Part shown: positions 40,276-48,716 of the stretch, piece after piece
How positions within the stretch are numbered: position 1 is the first letter of the stretch
Layout of the letters: each line of letters begins with the position of its first letter
Assembly (NCBI RefSeq): GCF_900177815.1
Contig: NZ_FXAZ01000008.1
Span: 203,338 to 267,337, forward strand
Direction of reading: 5' to 3'
DNA length: 64,000 nt
DNA from: Paenibacillus aquistagni
Lineage (GTDB): Bacteria; Bacillota; Bacilli; Paenibacillales; Paenibacillaceae
Notes under the pieces: generated by a model
Seen by the model: the letters and a program-made list of their open reading frames with translations, nothing else
What the model was told of the DNA's origin: nothing
Database searches by the model: none
Made by a program: the position numbers and the translations under genes

Positions 40276-41559
40276 TTAGGTCGTTACCAGCAAATCCTGA
40301 GTCTCCTTAGAGATCACCTGCTGTATACTGGACTTGATAATGTCGCAGCCAGCGGCCAGATGCTCCATCGAGACGGTCAGCGGAGGCATGATCTTCAGCA
40401 CGCAGTCTCCTCTGCCGGCTCTTTCAATGATAAGCCCGTTCTCGAAGCTGATCTCCGTCATCCGCTTTGCCCCGGCTTCATCCGTGAAGCCCGAGACGTC
40501 AATGCCCCAGATCAGGCCAAGCCCGCGGATGGCAATGGACGGGTGCAGAGGCTTGATTTCTTTGTTAAGGAACGAGCGTATAAACGCTTCCTTCTGCTTC
40601 ACTTCGGCTTCCAGGGCGACTCTGTCCCGGAACTCGAGCGCGGCCTTGGCGGCCACAAAAGCGAGCTGGTTGCCGCGGAAGGTGCCGTTGTGCTCGCCCG
40701 GCGTCCAGAGATCCAGTTCAGGCTTCAGCAGCAGGAGGGACATTGGCAGGCCGTACCCGCTGATCGACTTGGACAGGGTAATGAGATCCGGCTCGATTCC
40801 CGCACGTTCGAAGGAGAAGAATTCGCCTGTCCGGCCGCAGCCGACTTGAATCTCGTCGGTAATGAGCAGGATATCGTGCCTGCGGCAAAGCTGCTGCAGC
40901 CCTCGCAGCCACTGCTCGTCGACGACGTGAATTCCGCCTTCGGCTTGTACCGTTTCAAGCAGGATGGCGGCCGGCTTGTCGATTCCCGAGTGCGAATCAA
41001 TCAGGATATTTTCGATATAGCCGAGCGTATCCATTTCTGCGAAAGCCCCACTCGGGTGCGGCATGAACGTAACTTCGCCCAGAGGAAGCCCCGCCCCTTC
41101 CCTCATGGACTTGGAGCTTGTCACCGACAGGCTGCCGAGCGACATGCCGTGGAAGCCGCCCATGAATGCGAATATCCCCGTTCTCTTCTTCGCCTTGCGT
41201 GCGAGCTTCAGGGCCGCTTCCACCGCGTTCGTTCCCGTAGGACCGCAGAATTGAAGCTTGTAATTCAGCTTCTTCGGCTCCAGGATCCGCTCCGAGAAGC
41301 TCTGGATGAACTCACGCTTGGCCATTGTATACATATCCAGACCGTGCATAATCCGGTCGGAGGTCAAGTAATCGAGAACCTGGTCCTTGACATAATCGTT
41401 GTTATGACCGTAATTCAGTGCCCCGGCACCTGCAAAAAAATCAATATATGCTCTTCCGTCCTCAGAATATAACAGGTCTCCCTTGGCCCGGTCGAATACC
41501 ACCGGAAAGCTTCTGCAGTAAGATCTTACGTTGGACTCCAGCTTTTCAAAAATGCTCAT
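40276..41559 (-). CDS. ectB: Diaminobutyrate--2-oxoglutarate aminotransferase (EctB-like)
   Basis: This class-III PLP-dependent aminotransferase of 427 residues makes 2,4-diaminobutyrate from aspartate semialdehyde with glutamate as amino donor. Family features visible are the FCGPTGTNAVEAALKLAR stretch for cofactor phosphate binding, the GGFHGMSLG motif, DEIQVGCGRTG with the PLP-contacting Asp, and LSKSISGYG with the Schiff-base Lys. The ATG at 41559 was chosen for GGAGG nine bases upstream and for the usual EctB N-terminus (FEKLESNVRSYCR); the frame runs open further upstream to 41634. ectA and ectC are not next to it, so this is a Dab supplier rather than an ectoine operon. It lies directly upstream of the synthetase genes on the same strand and would feed their six or more Dab-activating modules. 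Confidence 0.92.
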   Translation of the reverse strand: MSIFEKLESNVRSYCRSFPVVFDRAKGDLLYSEDGRAYIDFFAGAGALNYGHNNDYVKDQVLDYLTSDRIMHGLDMYTMAKREFIQSFSERILEPKKLNYKLQFCGPTGTNAVEAALKLARKAKKRTGIFAFMGGFHGMSLGSLSVTSSKSMREGAGLPLGEVTFMPHPSGAFAEMDTLGYIENILIDSHSGIDKPAAILLETVQAEGGIHVVDEQWLRGLQQLCRRHDILLITDEIQVGCGRTGEFFSFERAGIEPDLITLSKSISGYGLPMSLLLLKPELDLWTPGEHNGTFRGNQLAFVAAKAALEFRDRVALEAEVKQKEAFIRSFLNKEIKPLHPSIAIRGLGLIWGIDVSGFTDEAGAKRMTEISFENGLIIERAGRGDCVLKIMPPLTVSMEHLAAGCDIIKSSIQQVISKETQDLLVTT

Positions 41560-42896
41560 GCGCTTCATCCTCCATCGGAATTGGGATATGATTGGCTTCA
41601 TCCTTACTGAACCTTCTGAACCTTCTGACGTCATGGAGCAACATTTTCTCGGCTGTCATTTTCCACAATTGTCGGTCCCCGCATGCCGGCTTACTGGGTA
41701 GCCAATGGACTAGTATCCAGCACACAGCTTAAGTAGGTATAAAAAACCTTGAATTGTATGTTCTAGCATAATAGGAAAGATGAGCCAATTAGGATTATAT
41801 CAAAATTTCCCAGAATGTATAGTAAAGCTTTAGTTAAATTAGGTCTTATCAACATAAGGTGTAAATATTTCGCCTAAAAAGAGCGAATAAAGAAGAAACG
41901 TTGGGAATGGTTTGCCATCAATCGAGGAATTCCACGCTTGTCGACATTCAGGTCGTAAATCGAAGTTTACCAATTTGTACTTGGAGTAGAGGAAGGATTC
42001 ATGCCACTTTTTTCATTCATGTTGCGCCAACGTTTATAACGGTGACTCCTATTCGCCGAGCCATAATTTCAGTATCTAGAACAGATACCTCAACTTCTTT
42101 TATCATAGAAGTATCACCGTCCAGATAATCTTCGATATATGCATACGGTGAATTAAGCTCTGCAACACGAAATCAATTATTTTTCTCAATATTTATGTGC
42201 TGGTGTACATGATTGATATAAATCACATCGCATCCTTCTTACTTGAGTAGTCTCGAACAACAGCAAGAATAGAAACAATCTTTCTGATATCAATAGCTTC
42301 TTTCAAATCTAGCTGAATACATTTTCGAATTAATAGATGCTTGTACAATGAGAATACCATTCCGAACCTTAATCCAAAGTCTTCTTCAACTTGGCATGAA
42401 GTATTGGATCATTTCTTTCTGTGGTCACAATTAAGTCAGTCGTCATTATTATTGGTTCCTGTGTCTCAGGGTGTTTAGGATGTCCAAGGCTAAGTTCCTC
42501 TGAAATTAAAAATGTATCCTTACCATTCAAGTATAACGACCAAGTGATGATACATCTTGGTGAACAAAGAAAATAAAGTAGTAGACTGGACTTGTTGATT
42601 CTACAAGATTTTTGAATATAAAAATCATCACCCTCCGAGAAATAAGATTTAGACAGACTCATGATTTAAAAATTAGTTTTAGACTCAATATCAGAATAAA
42701 GCAGTTCATGGACACAAACTGGATACTAAAGTAATAGACTGTCTCAATGGTTTATCCGTTAGTTGAACGAAATTCAGACTATAAATAAATAGCCATTCCG
42801 TTATACTTTGAAATTAAAGGGTGAATTATTAAACATTCACGCCAAGATCAAGGTCATAATTACATTCGCGATTTTTTTAGTGAAGGAGGCTATGTA
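41560..42896. other. Gene-poor AT-rich stretch upstream of ectB
   Basis: This 1.3-kb stretch separates the lipopeptide cluster from the accessory island. It is visibly richer in A/T than the NRPS genes. On the minus strand it holds the frame at 42369-42662 (listed separately) and short uninterrupted pieces that look like decayed coding sequence, for example about 42,028-42,170. No complete gene, RNA or clear terminator was recognised. The ectB promoter is probably within 41,640-41,780, but no strong -35/-10 pair stands out. Confidence 0.45.
42369..42662 (-). CDS. Hypothetical protein, possibly a C-terminal fragment
   Basis: A 97-residue frame with ATG at 42662 and no recognisable Shine-Dalgarno. 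I do not recognise the family. The second half (from about FLISEELSLGHP onward) has a natural protein-like composition ending in a charged tail. The missing ribosome site and the decayed surroundings suggest either a remnant of a longer gene or a chance frame. Confidence 0.3.
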   Translation of the reverse strand: MSLSKSYFSEGDDFYIQKSCRINKSSLLLYFLCSPRCIITWSLYLNGKDTFLISEELSLGHPKHPETQEPIIMTTDLIVTTERNDPILHAKLKKTLD

Positions 42897-43457
42897 TTGG
42901 ATAAACGGGACTATATAAAAAAAGGATTTGAAGCTTATTATCGACGATATGATCAAATTACGGAGGATGGATTTTGCAGATGGATGGGACCAGACGTTCC
43001 GGGTGAAATGAAGGCAACCGACTCTGAGGAGGAGTGGTCGATATGGAGATTAGTTCCTTCTACCGTAACTGATGACGACATTTGTGCGCTGGAAAAAGAA
43101 TTCGGGCTGGACTTTCCGGAATGGTATCAAGCATTCATTTCAACCTATCATCACTATTTCGACATTGTGCCAGCACAACCGGTCGATAAGCCGTTACGCA
43201 AAATTCAAGATATGTATAATCCAATCCTGTGCAAGTGGGGTTACCTTCCATTCGCCTGGGACTCCGAGTATGGTCACATATTATGCATGGATCTTACTGG
43301 CCCGGATGAGGAGCACCATGCAATCTATGAGATTGAACATGAAATATTATTTGATTTTGATGAAGAAAAGACAGGGAGCGATCAACTGAAAGCGTCGATG
43401 AAATTTTTGTATCCCAATTTCAAATCGTTTTTTGACTATGCTTTTGAATTGAAATAG
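42897..43457 (+). CDS. SMI1/KNR4 (SUKH) family protein, probable immunity protein
   Basis: This 186-residue protein starts at TTG 42897, seven bases after a strong GGAGG; the nearby ATG at 42892 is in another frame and stops quickly. Residues about 58-85 (DDDICALEKEFGLDFPEWYQAF) match the typical SUKH opening, with an acidic helix followed by LP/FP-x-x-Y, and the rest is rich in acidic and aromatic residues. SUKH proteins are commonly immunity partners of contact-dependent or polymorphic toxins. No toxin gene is adjacent: the IS3-family element begins ten bases after the stop. It is one of the few plus-strand genes in the window. The family call rests on the motif pattern only. Confidence 0.72.
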   Translation: MDKRDYIKKGFEAYYRRYDQITEDGFCRWMGPDVPGEMKATDSEEEWSIWRLVPSTVTDDDICALEKEFGLDFPEWYQAFISTYHHYFDIVPAQPVDKPLRKIQDMYNPILCKWGYLPFAWDSEYGHILCMDLTGPDEEHHAIYEIEHEILFDFDEEKTGSDQLKASMKFLYPNFKSFFDYAFELK

Positions 43458-43544
43458 AGAGACAAGTGAATCGGCTACACTTAGTTGGACAATAAAAATA
43501 AGGGCTAGTAGAATGAAGAGAATAATACTAGGAGCGGATCTACT

Positions 43545-43826
43545 ATGCCAAAACAAAGACGTACATTTACAGCAGAATTCAAAAGACAAATGGTCCAGTT
43601 ATATGAAAATGGAAAGCCAAGGGCAACGATTGCCAGAGAGTATGAACTTAGTCCATCTGCCCTCGATCGCTGGATTAAGCAATCGCAAACGTCAGGTTCG
43701 TTTTCTGAAAAAGATAACCGAACAGCTGAAGAGAATGAACTCATCGCTCTTCGTAAGCGAGTTCAGCGGCTTGAAATGGAAAATGACATTTTAAAGCAAG
43801 CCGCGCTGATCATGGGACGAAAGTAA
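43545..43826 (+). CDS. IS3-family transposase OrfA
   Basis: This 93-residue protein is the DNA-binding part of an IS3 transposase. Residues 1-50 form the helix-turn-helix (RRTFTAEFKRQMVQLY, then IAREYELSPSALDRWIKQ) and the C-terminal third is a leucine-zipper-like coiled coil (ELIALRKRVQRLEMENDILK). It ends with the usual ALIMGRK. In intact elements a -1 ribosomal frameshift near the end of orfA yields the OrfAB transposase. It looks intact here. Confidence 0.9.
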   Translation: MPKQRRTFTAEFKRQMVQLYENGKPRATIAREYELSPSALDRWIKQSQTSGSFSEKDNRTAEENELIALRKRVQRLEMENDILKQAALIMGRK

Positions 43827-44667
43827 AGATCATTAAGCAGAACAGTGATAAATACTCGGTATCAGCATTGTGCGAAGTCCTGCAAATCTCCAGAAGTACC
43901 TTCTACTATGAAACGAAAGCAAAAGACAACGATGACGAAATAACGACGGCTATCGTAGAGATCTTTAATGCCAACCGAAAAGCGTATGGAACGCGCAAAT
44001 TGAAGGTCAAACTTCAGGAACAAGGCTATACGGTTTCAAGACGTCGAATCGGACGGATTATGAAAGAGCAGGGTCTGGTGTCCACGTACACAATAGCGCA
44101 GTATAAGCCGCACAAGACTGCTTATAACGAAGCGATAACGGCGAATGAGTTAAAACGTGAGTTCGATCAAACTGAAGCTAAACGCTTCGTAGTCAGCGAT
44201 CTCACTTATGTCAAGGTCCAGCACAAGTGGCAATACAATACATTTGCGTGCTGATCGATTTATTTAACCGAGAAATTATTGGCCACAGTGCAGGTCCACA
44301 CAAGGATGCTGCTCTGATTTCCCGTGCCTTTGCCACGGTAGAAGGCGATTTAAGCGACATTCAGTGGTTTCATACGGATCGTGGAAGCGAGTTTAAGAAT
44401 CAGACCATGGACGATCTATTAGAAGCGTTCAACATTGGTCGCTCCCTGAGCATGAAAGGCTGTCCTTATGACAACGCCGTTGCTGAAGCTACTTACAAAG
44501 TGATGAAAACAGAATTCGTCAATCAGATGAATTTCCAGAGTCTTCATCATCTAAAACTAGAATTATATGATTATGTAAACGGGTTTAATAAACATCGTGT
44601 TCATGGCACACTAGGCTACATGACGCCAGTTCAGTACAAAGCAGAGGCCCTTAAAAAAGTTGTCTGA
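43820..44667 (+). pseudogene. IS3-family transposase OrfB, frameshifted
   Basis: This encodes the rve/DDE integrase core of the IS3 transposase. The first part (from VKIIKQNSDKYSVSALCEVL to about 44236) contains the HTH_21 region and the first catalytic Asp in VSDLTYV. The second part contains the second Asp (FHTDRGSEF) and the Glu (AVAEATYKVMKTEF). The parts are in different frames because CAATAC is followed by an extra AATAC near 44230-44242; removing five bases restores KWQYICVLIDLF. The reading frame is otherwise undamaged, so the lesion looks recent. Confidence 0.88.
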
Positions 44668-44685
44668 TTCACTGTTGACAGTCCA

Positions 44686-44965
44686 CAATTCTAAGACCAA
44701 TTAAGTCAGGAAGTTCAGAAACAAATTTGGGGGGATTATTTTTATATCTATCTGCATATCGTTTTCTTATTATTTTTTCTGATAAACTTGAAGTCCCCTT
44801 GACCCGCCCCTGTAACAAGGGGTTAGAGATATTTATCTTTGATAATATGTTTTCTTCTACAAAACCTAGAATTTTATCCTTAAGCTCTCTTTCAAGTTCT
44901 TCTCTTTGTTTGTCTAATACTTGCTTAGATTCTGAAATAAATTCTGACAAAGTAAGCTGCACCAC
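44686..44965 (-). pseudogene. RelA/SpoT-like nucleotidyltransferase, truncated by the IS element
   Basis: The remaining N-terminal part, about 93 residues, starts at GTG 44965 with AAGGTGAGG upstream, 44 bases after the stop of the Mrr-type nuclease gene, so the two look like one operon. A charged coiled-coil segment (residues about 12-40) is followed by SSLSEKIIRKRY and DLIGLRIV. That combination is typical of the first part of a RelA/SpoT (p)ppGpp-synthetase-type fold, which includes small alarmone synthetases and toxic relatives. The frame then runs into the IS end and stops inside it at 44669. The catalytic remainder is not found on the other side of the IS, so it was probably deleted. 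Confidence 0.65.
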
Positions 44966-45009
44966 TTCATCCTCACCTTCTTTTTATTGGATCAGAAAAC
45001 AATTTATAT

Positions 45010-46482
45010 TTACTGAACTATGTCTGGATATCGACCTACAATCTCAGGATGCATTCTTAGTCTATCTTCAATGTCCTCCCTATTCCACCAATCTATTAAC
45101 ATACCCCTATCACGCAGATTTCTTAAATATTCGTGAAGTTGTCTAGTTATTTGACTTGAAACGACTAAGTGGTAACCATCTGCCCCATGCATATCAATTG
45201 TATCTCTAATATCTTGTACATTACTCTTATTTACATTACTTTGATATGCTTTGCACTGTACAAGAATTTTTTTTATTTCATATGGCGGTTCGTTTGAATC
45301 AATGAGTATTTGCTTTTTAAATACCATTTCCATCTCCAAATCCTTACCACCATCACCTTGTGTGCCACTACCTACTCTCTTAATCCAGCGTACACTTGGG
45401 TCCACTACAAAGATATCTCTAATTAGCTTTTCAAATCTTTCGCCATTTATTTTTTCTTGCCAAACAAATTGGGTTACTGGAAACAACACAGAACGTTCCA
45501 TATCATTCCTATTTCTTACTGCTTTAACCTCATCTTTAAAAGACTTCTCTCCGCAATCATCGTCAATACTAATTAAATGTTCCCTACCTAAAATAAAAAA
45601 CCTGTCTTCTATCGGTACTATTTTAACCTGCTCATAATTTGATTCTAAAAACTCTAATAGCTCTAGACCTTTATCATACCTTTTACGATTAACAGCGTTA
45701 CCTAGTTTATCAGTAATTATTATCTTTTTAGTTACACCTTCAAGGTTTGTTGGAATATAACTCTTAGAGAATAAATGCTTGAGTTTATCAAGTACTTTGG
45801 AACCCAATTCAAATACACTTATTTTCGATTCAAAACTTCTAAACCACGCCCAAAATGGCTTGTTTCTAGCCATAAAGTTATGCTTTTCATGATTGTATTC
45901 TCCATCAAGATATGTAGCTATCTTTTTAGCTTTCTCATGATAAGACTTAAAATCAGGGATATGAGGCTCTGTATATGATAAAACAGTATCCATTATAAAA
46001 GCAGATAAGAATGAGGAATGAATAATTCTCCCTGTAATAAACTCCGTTTCCTCAGATAACTGAAAGTTCATTAAATTATGTCGTTCAAACGAGATTAATC
46101 TTGAGTGAATCTCATTCGACATATCAATTCCATATAAGTGCGTTAGCGGGTGTTCTTGTGTTAATAGTGACGTGGATATATTATTGGTTGCTCTCAGTGT
46201 AATTGCAACAATACTAGATATTAAATCATGTAGATCTGATCTTTCCCCATCAAATGCCCACGAACTTGTACGAATATATCCCCAGAAAGAATTCCAATAA
46301 GGTTCAACTTTCAGTATGTCTGATCTTAAACCAATAGGAGACGGAGGTGAAGTATTCATAAATAGTCTTGTCACATCTAGCTTCTCACCATCTTCAAGTT
46401 CAAAGGATAGTTCTTCGGTAGCTACGCTATATCCTAGATCTATTGCATACTGATAGTATTCAGGTAGGATTTGTTCAATCAT
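45010..46482 (-). CDS. Mrr-type restriction endonuclease domain protein
   Basis: This 490-residue protein has an unrecognised N-terminal region (about 340 residues) and a C-terminal PD-(D/E)xK nuclease domain of the Mrr_cat type. Visible motifs are GERFEKLIRDIF (about 347-358), GDGGKD (about 376-381) with the catalytic Asp, and LVQCKAY (QCK about 409-411), followed by the helix-strand pattern ADGYHLVVSSQIT. I chose ATG 46482, six bases after GGAG, over the upstream ATG at 46494 that lacks a ribosome site. Mrr-like proteins cleave DNA, often modified DNA, in phage defence. The protein is followed after 44 bases by the truncated RelA/SpoT-like gene. The role of the N-terminal region is unknown; it may sense or bind a partner. 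Confidence 0.78.
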   Translation of the reverse strand: MIEQILPEYYQYAIDLGYSVATEELSFELEDGEKLDVTRLFMNTSPPSPIGLRSDILKVEPYWNSFWGYIRTSSWAFDGERSDLHDLISSIVAITLRATNNISTSLLTQEHPLTHLYGIDMSNEIHSRLISFERHNLMNFQLSEETEFITGRIIHSSFLSAFIMDTVLSYTEPHIPDFKSYHEKAKKIATYLDGEYNHEKHNFMARNKPFWAWFRSFESKISVFELGSKVLDKLKHLFSKSYIPTNLEGVTKKIIITDKLGNAVNRKRYDKGLELLEFLESNYEQVKIVPIEDRFFILGREHLISIDDDCGEKSFKDEVKAVRNRNDMERSVLFPVTQFVWQEKINGERFEKLIRDIFVVDPSVRWIKRVGSGTQGDGGKDLEMEMVFKKQILIDSNEPPYEIKKILVQCKAYQSNVNKSNVQDIRDTIDMHGADGYHLVVSSQITRQLHEYLRNLRDRGMLIDWWNREDIEDRLRMHPEIVGRYPDIVQ

Positions 46483-46494
46483 ATATATCTCCAT

Positions 46495-46916
46495 GTAAGC
46501 ATTTTTACCTAGTATATTCTACATTTTTTTACACATTCCTCTACGCCAAACTCATAATACATCAAAAACTCTAGTAAAATTAACTGAGAAAGTTCTTCGT
46601 CTAAACAGATTTATTCTAGATGATGATTTCGGTTCAAAAACATATATTTTTTTGCACTTATAATAAGTCTTGGGTTTAGATAAAGAGCAAAGAAGCTACT
46701 CTTGTGGCTTCTCTGCTCTTATCACTCTGCACATAGAACTGATTCAATTATTTCTTTTTCAACACATAATTCATTTTATAACTTTACCGCTATTTGTGGT
46801 ACGGTTCGCCGCGCTAGGTGAAACGGCTAGTTTTTGACTACAAAGAATTTATAAAGCCACAAATATTGACAGTCCAAAAGTTTTTTTTAATTGTTTTGTA
46901 CTATTCATCTTTTCAA
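46495..46916. other. Gap between GTPase-like and Mrr-type genes
   Basis: This AT-rich gap of about 420 bases contains a long hairpin (46683-46720) that could end transcription of the GTPase-like gene, and one copy (46782-46811) of a 30-bp repeat found again at 49251-49280. No gene was recognised. Because of the hairpin, the Mrr-type gene may have its own promoter here, but no clear -35/-10 pair was found. Confidence 0.45.
46683..46720 (-). terminator. Hairpin downstream of GTPase-like gene, possible terminator
   Basis: Arms of 14 bases (46683-46696 and 46707-46720) pair with one mismatch around a 10-base loop. On the minus strand the tail reads TTTATCTA, a weak U-rich stretch. A similar hairpin with the same type of tail lies behind glmS at 49340-49367. 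Confidence 0.5.
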
Positions 46917-48716
46917 TTAGTCATTTGAATTTCTATATACTTCTGAAATATCATACGAAGTCCTTAAATCATTACAAAACTCTTCAATGATATTTCTAAT
47001 TACCTCAACAAATGATGTATAAGAAATGTTGCTAATATTGCGTCTTCTTAGAATACCATCTACCACTTTATATCTATCTACCAATAAATAGTACTGAATA
47101 GTTGCATTCACATCAGTATATCTTTTGTATAAGATGCAATACAATGCTTTTTGCAATAGAGTTTCTTGTGCCCTCATATTTCCATGCAAGTCCGGAAACA
47201 ATTCTTCATTGGTAGTTGGATTCCTGAGGTCTCTTTCGATTTTAATTTTAGATATCAACTTTGAGATCCATTGTCTTGAAGTAACCGCTGTCACTGCCGT
47301 AGTAGGATAACGTAATTTCCCATTGCTCGTTGTTGTAATTCCACCGCGTGATCCAAGAAGCTCAACCATTGAATCAGCTATGTCCTGTTCGATCCTTTCC
47401 TTTGATATAGTTGTAAATTGTGGCTTTACGTAAGAAGTAGCATCATACGATGTATGGTAATTATCGTATTTAGAGAAATCCATTTCAAGTGAATTCATAT
47501 TATCAGGCTCAAGACATACATTCCATAAACAATCAGATGCCAAACCTGATTTAAGTATCGAGCTCATGCCTTCTTGTAAATGACAAATCATTTTCAGCAT
47601 TTTTATACATGACACAACTGCTATAGTTTGATAGAATACAAAATCCGGCTGAGTGGCAATGTCTCCGTTAGACATGCTAGAATGCAGTTTCATTACAGAT
47701 AAGCTTTTCAGTGACGCACAAGATGGCAATAAAAATTCAACCTTCTGCTGATTAAAAAATGTATCTCTAAATTTATAACTTCCAACTGATGAATCAAAAG
47801 AAGTTATATCGAATTTTTCCATTAGTGCAAATGTATTTAGGAAATACTGTTCCTCTATATCAGAGTAAAAATTATTTTTTCCTTGCTGGATATTATCAAT
47901 TAAACTTTCAACATTTTTGTAATTAGTTGGCTGACTGTTCATATTAAAAATTTTGAACATCATATTATCTCTTGCAATTAAAAACACTGGAACTGATTGA
48001 AATACACTCTTGAATGTATCATGATATAATTCCTGAATTATATTTGGATATGATTCCGAGCAAAAAAATACAATTCCATCCAGACCTTCAAGTCCTAGCT
48101 CCCTCAAGGTTCGTGGACTCTGTTCCTTAGCGTTAGTTGAATCCAATGCGATATCTAGCAATCCTCTTGTATCTCTGATAAACAAATCTACTTTATTCTT
48201 TATAATATAATCTGCAACATCCGAATGTGCTGGAACGGCTAATGTTATTCTTCTTATGTATCGATCTATATTTTCTGAGCACATTAGTGATTTTAATGTT
48301 TCAATAGAAGGAGTGGTACCTTTAAACTGTTTCATATGTCCTGAAACATATTTTCTGACATCATCACCTTCATTAAGTGGTTCCAATCCGAGAATCCTCT
48401 TAAGAACAGGGTCTTTTTTTAGTTGCTCATTGTACTTTTGTATATCTCCAACTACAGACCCAATAATATTTTGCTCAAAGAACTCTATATCTTCAACCAA
48501 AATATCCGATAATTGTTCACTTGGTACAATATGATATTGTACAGTAGTCTTTGTTCTACCATCGTCTCCGGAAGCCAAATCAATTATTATATCTGGAATG
48601 TTCGTCAGAGCAGCAATTCCAGTAGTCTTACCTCCCTTTGTCCCCCCAAAATATGCTAAATTAATTCGCTTTGCTCTTCCCTTTAAATGAGCATCCCTTG
48701 TTAGAAAATTACCCAC
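46917..48716 (-). CDS. Large P-loop GTPase-like protein of unknown function
   Basis: This 599-residue protein starts at GTG 48716, eight bases after GGAGG. Near the N-terminus it has a Walker A/G1 motif GGTKGGKTT (residues 24-32), a likely switch threonine in GRTKTT (53-58), and a DTRG G3 motif (182-185) preceded by hydrophobic residues (VDLFI). A canonical NKxD G4 motif is not obvious; IARDN near residue 255 could replace it. The remaining C-terminal two-thirds are not recognised and show no signal peptide. The layout resembles large defence-associated or dynamin-like NTPases. The nearby Mrr-type nuclease and RelA/SpoT-like remnant suggest a role in phage defence, but that is inference from neighbours only. 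Confidence 0.7.
   Translation of the reverse strand: MGNFLTRDAHLKGRAKRINLAYFGGTKGGKTTGIAALTNIPDIIIDLASGDDGRTKTTVQYHIVPSEQLSDILVEDIEFFEQNIIGSVVGDIQKYNEQLKKDPVLKRILGLEPLNEGDDVRKYVSGHMKQFKGTTPSIETLKSLMCSENIDRYIRRITLAVPAHSDVADYIIKNKVDLFIRDTRGLLDIALDSTNAKEQSPRTLRELGLEGLDGIVFFCSESYPNIIQELYHDTFKSVFQSVPVFLIARDNMMFKIFNMNSQPTNYKNVESLIDNIQQGKNNFYSDIEEQYFLNTFALMEKFDITSFDSSVGSYKFRDTFFNQQKVEFLLPSCASLKSLSVMKLHSSMSNGDIATQPDFVFYQTIAVVSCIKMLKMICHLQEGMSSILKSGLASDCLWNVCLEPDNMNSLEMDFSKYDNYHTSYDATSYVKPQFTTISKERIEQDIADSMVELLGSRGGITTTSNGKLRYPTTAVTAVTSRQWISKLISKIKIERDLRNPTTNEELFPDLHGNMRAQETLLQKALYCILYKRYTDVNATIQYYLLVDRYKVVDGILRRRNISNISYTSFVEVIRNIIEEFCNDLRTSYDISEVYRNSND

Larger units (their letters stand above)
43467..44685 (+). 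mobile_element. IS3-family insertion sequence (about 1.2 kb), defective
   Basis: The element has the IS3 layout: orfA and orfB in the -1 frame relative to it, with a DDE integrase core. Imperfect terminal inverted repeats begin with TG at 43467 and at 44685 (reading inward on the opposite strand); the first 26 positions agree at about 16, and both ends then reach AAGGGC. No clear 3-4 bp target duplication is seen with these ends (a 3-bp ACT match appears only if the ends are placed about 15 bases further in). orfB is frameshifted, so the copy is probably inactive on its own. Exact ends are uncertain by a few bases. Confidence 0.8.

Noticed and set aside
40246..41472. Plus-strand open frame of 408 codons opposite ectB
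   Set aside because: Antisense shadow of a well-recognised aminotransferase; no protein features.
40276..41559. Part of an ectoine biosynthesis operon
   Set aside because: No ectA or ectC is next to it; the neighbouring genes are Dab-using NRPSs.
1..41559. Octapeptin, tridecaptin or paenibacterin cluster
   Set aside because: Module number and Dab/Thr order fit the ten-residue polymyxin, not the eight-residue octapeptin or the thirteen-residue peptides.
43479..44673. IS ends placed further in, with a 3-bp ACT target duplication
   Set aside because: The inner ends lack the TG/CA termini usual for IS3 elements; the outer ends align better, though the choice is not certain.
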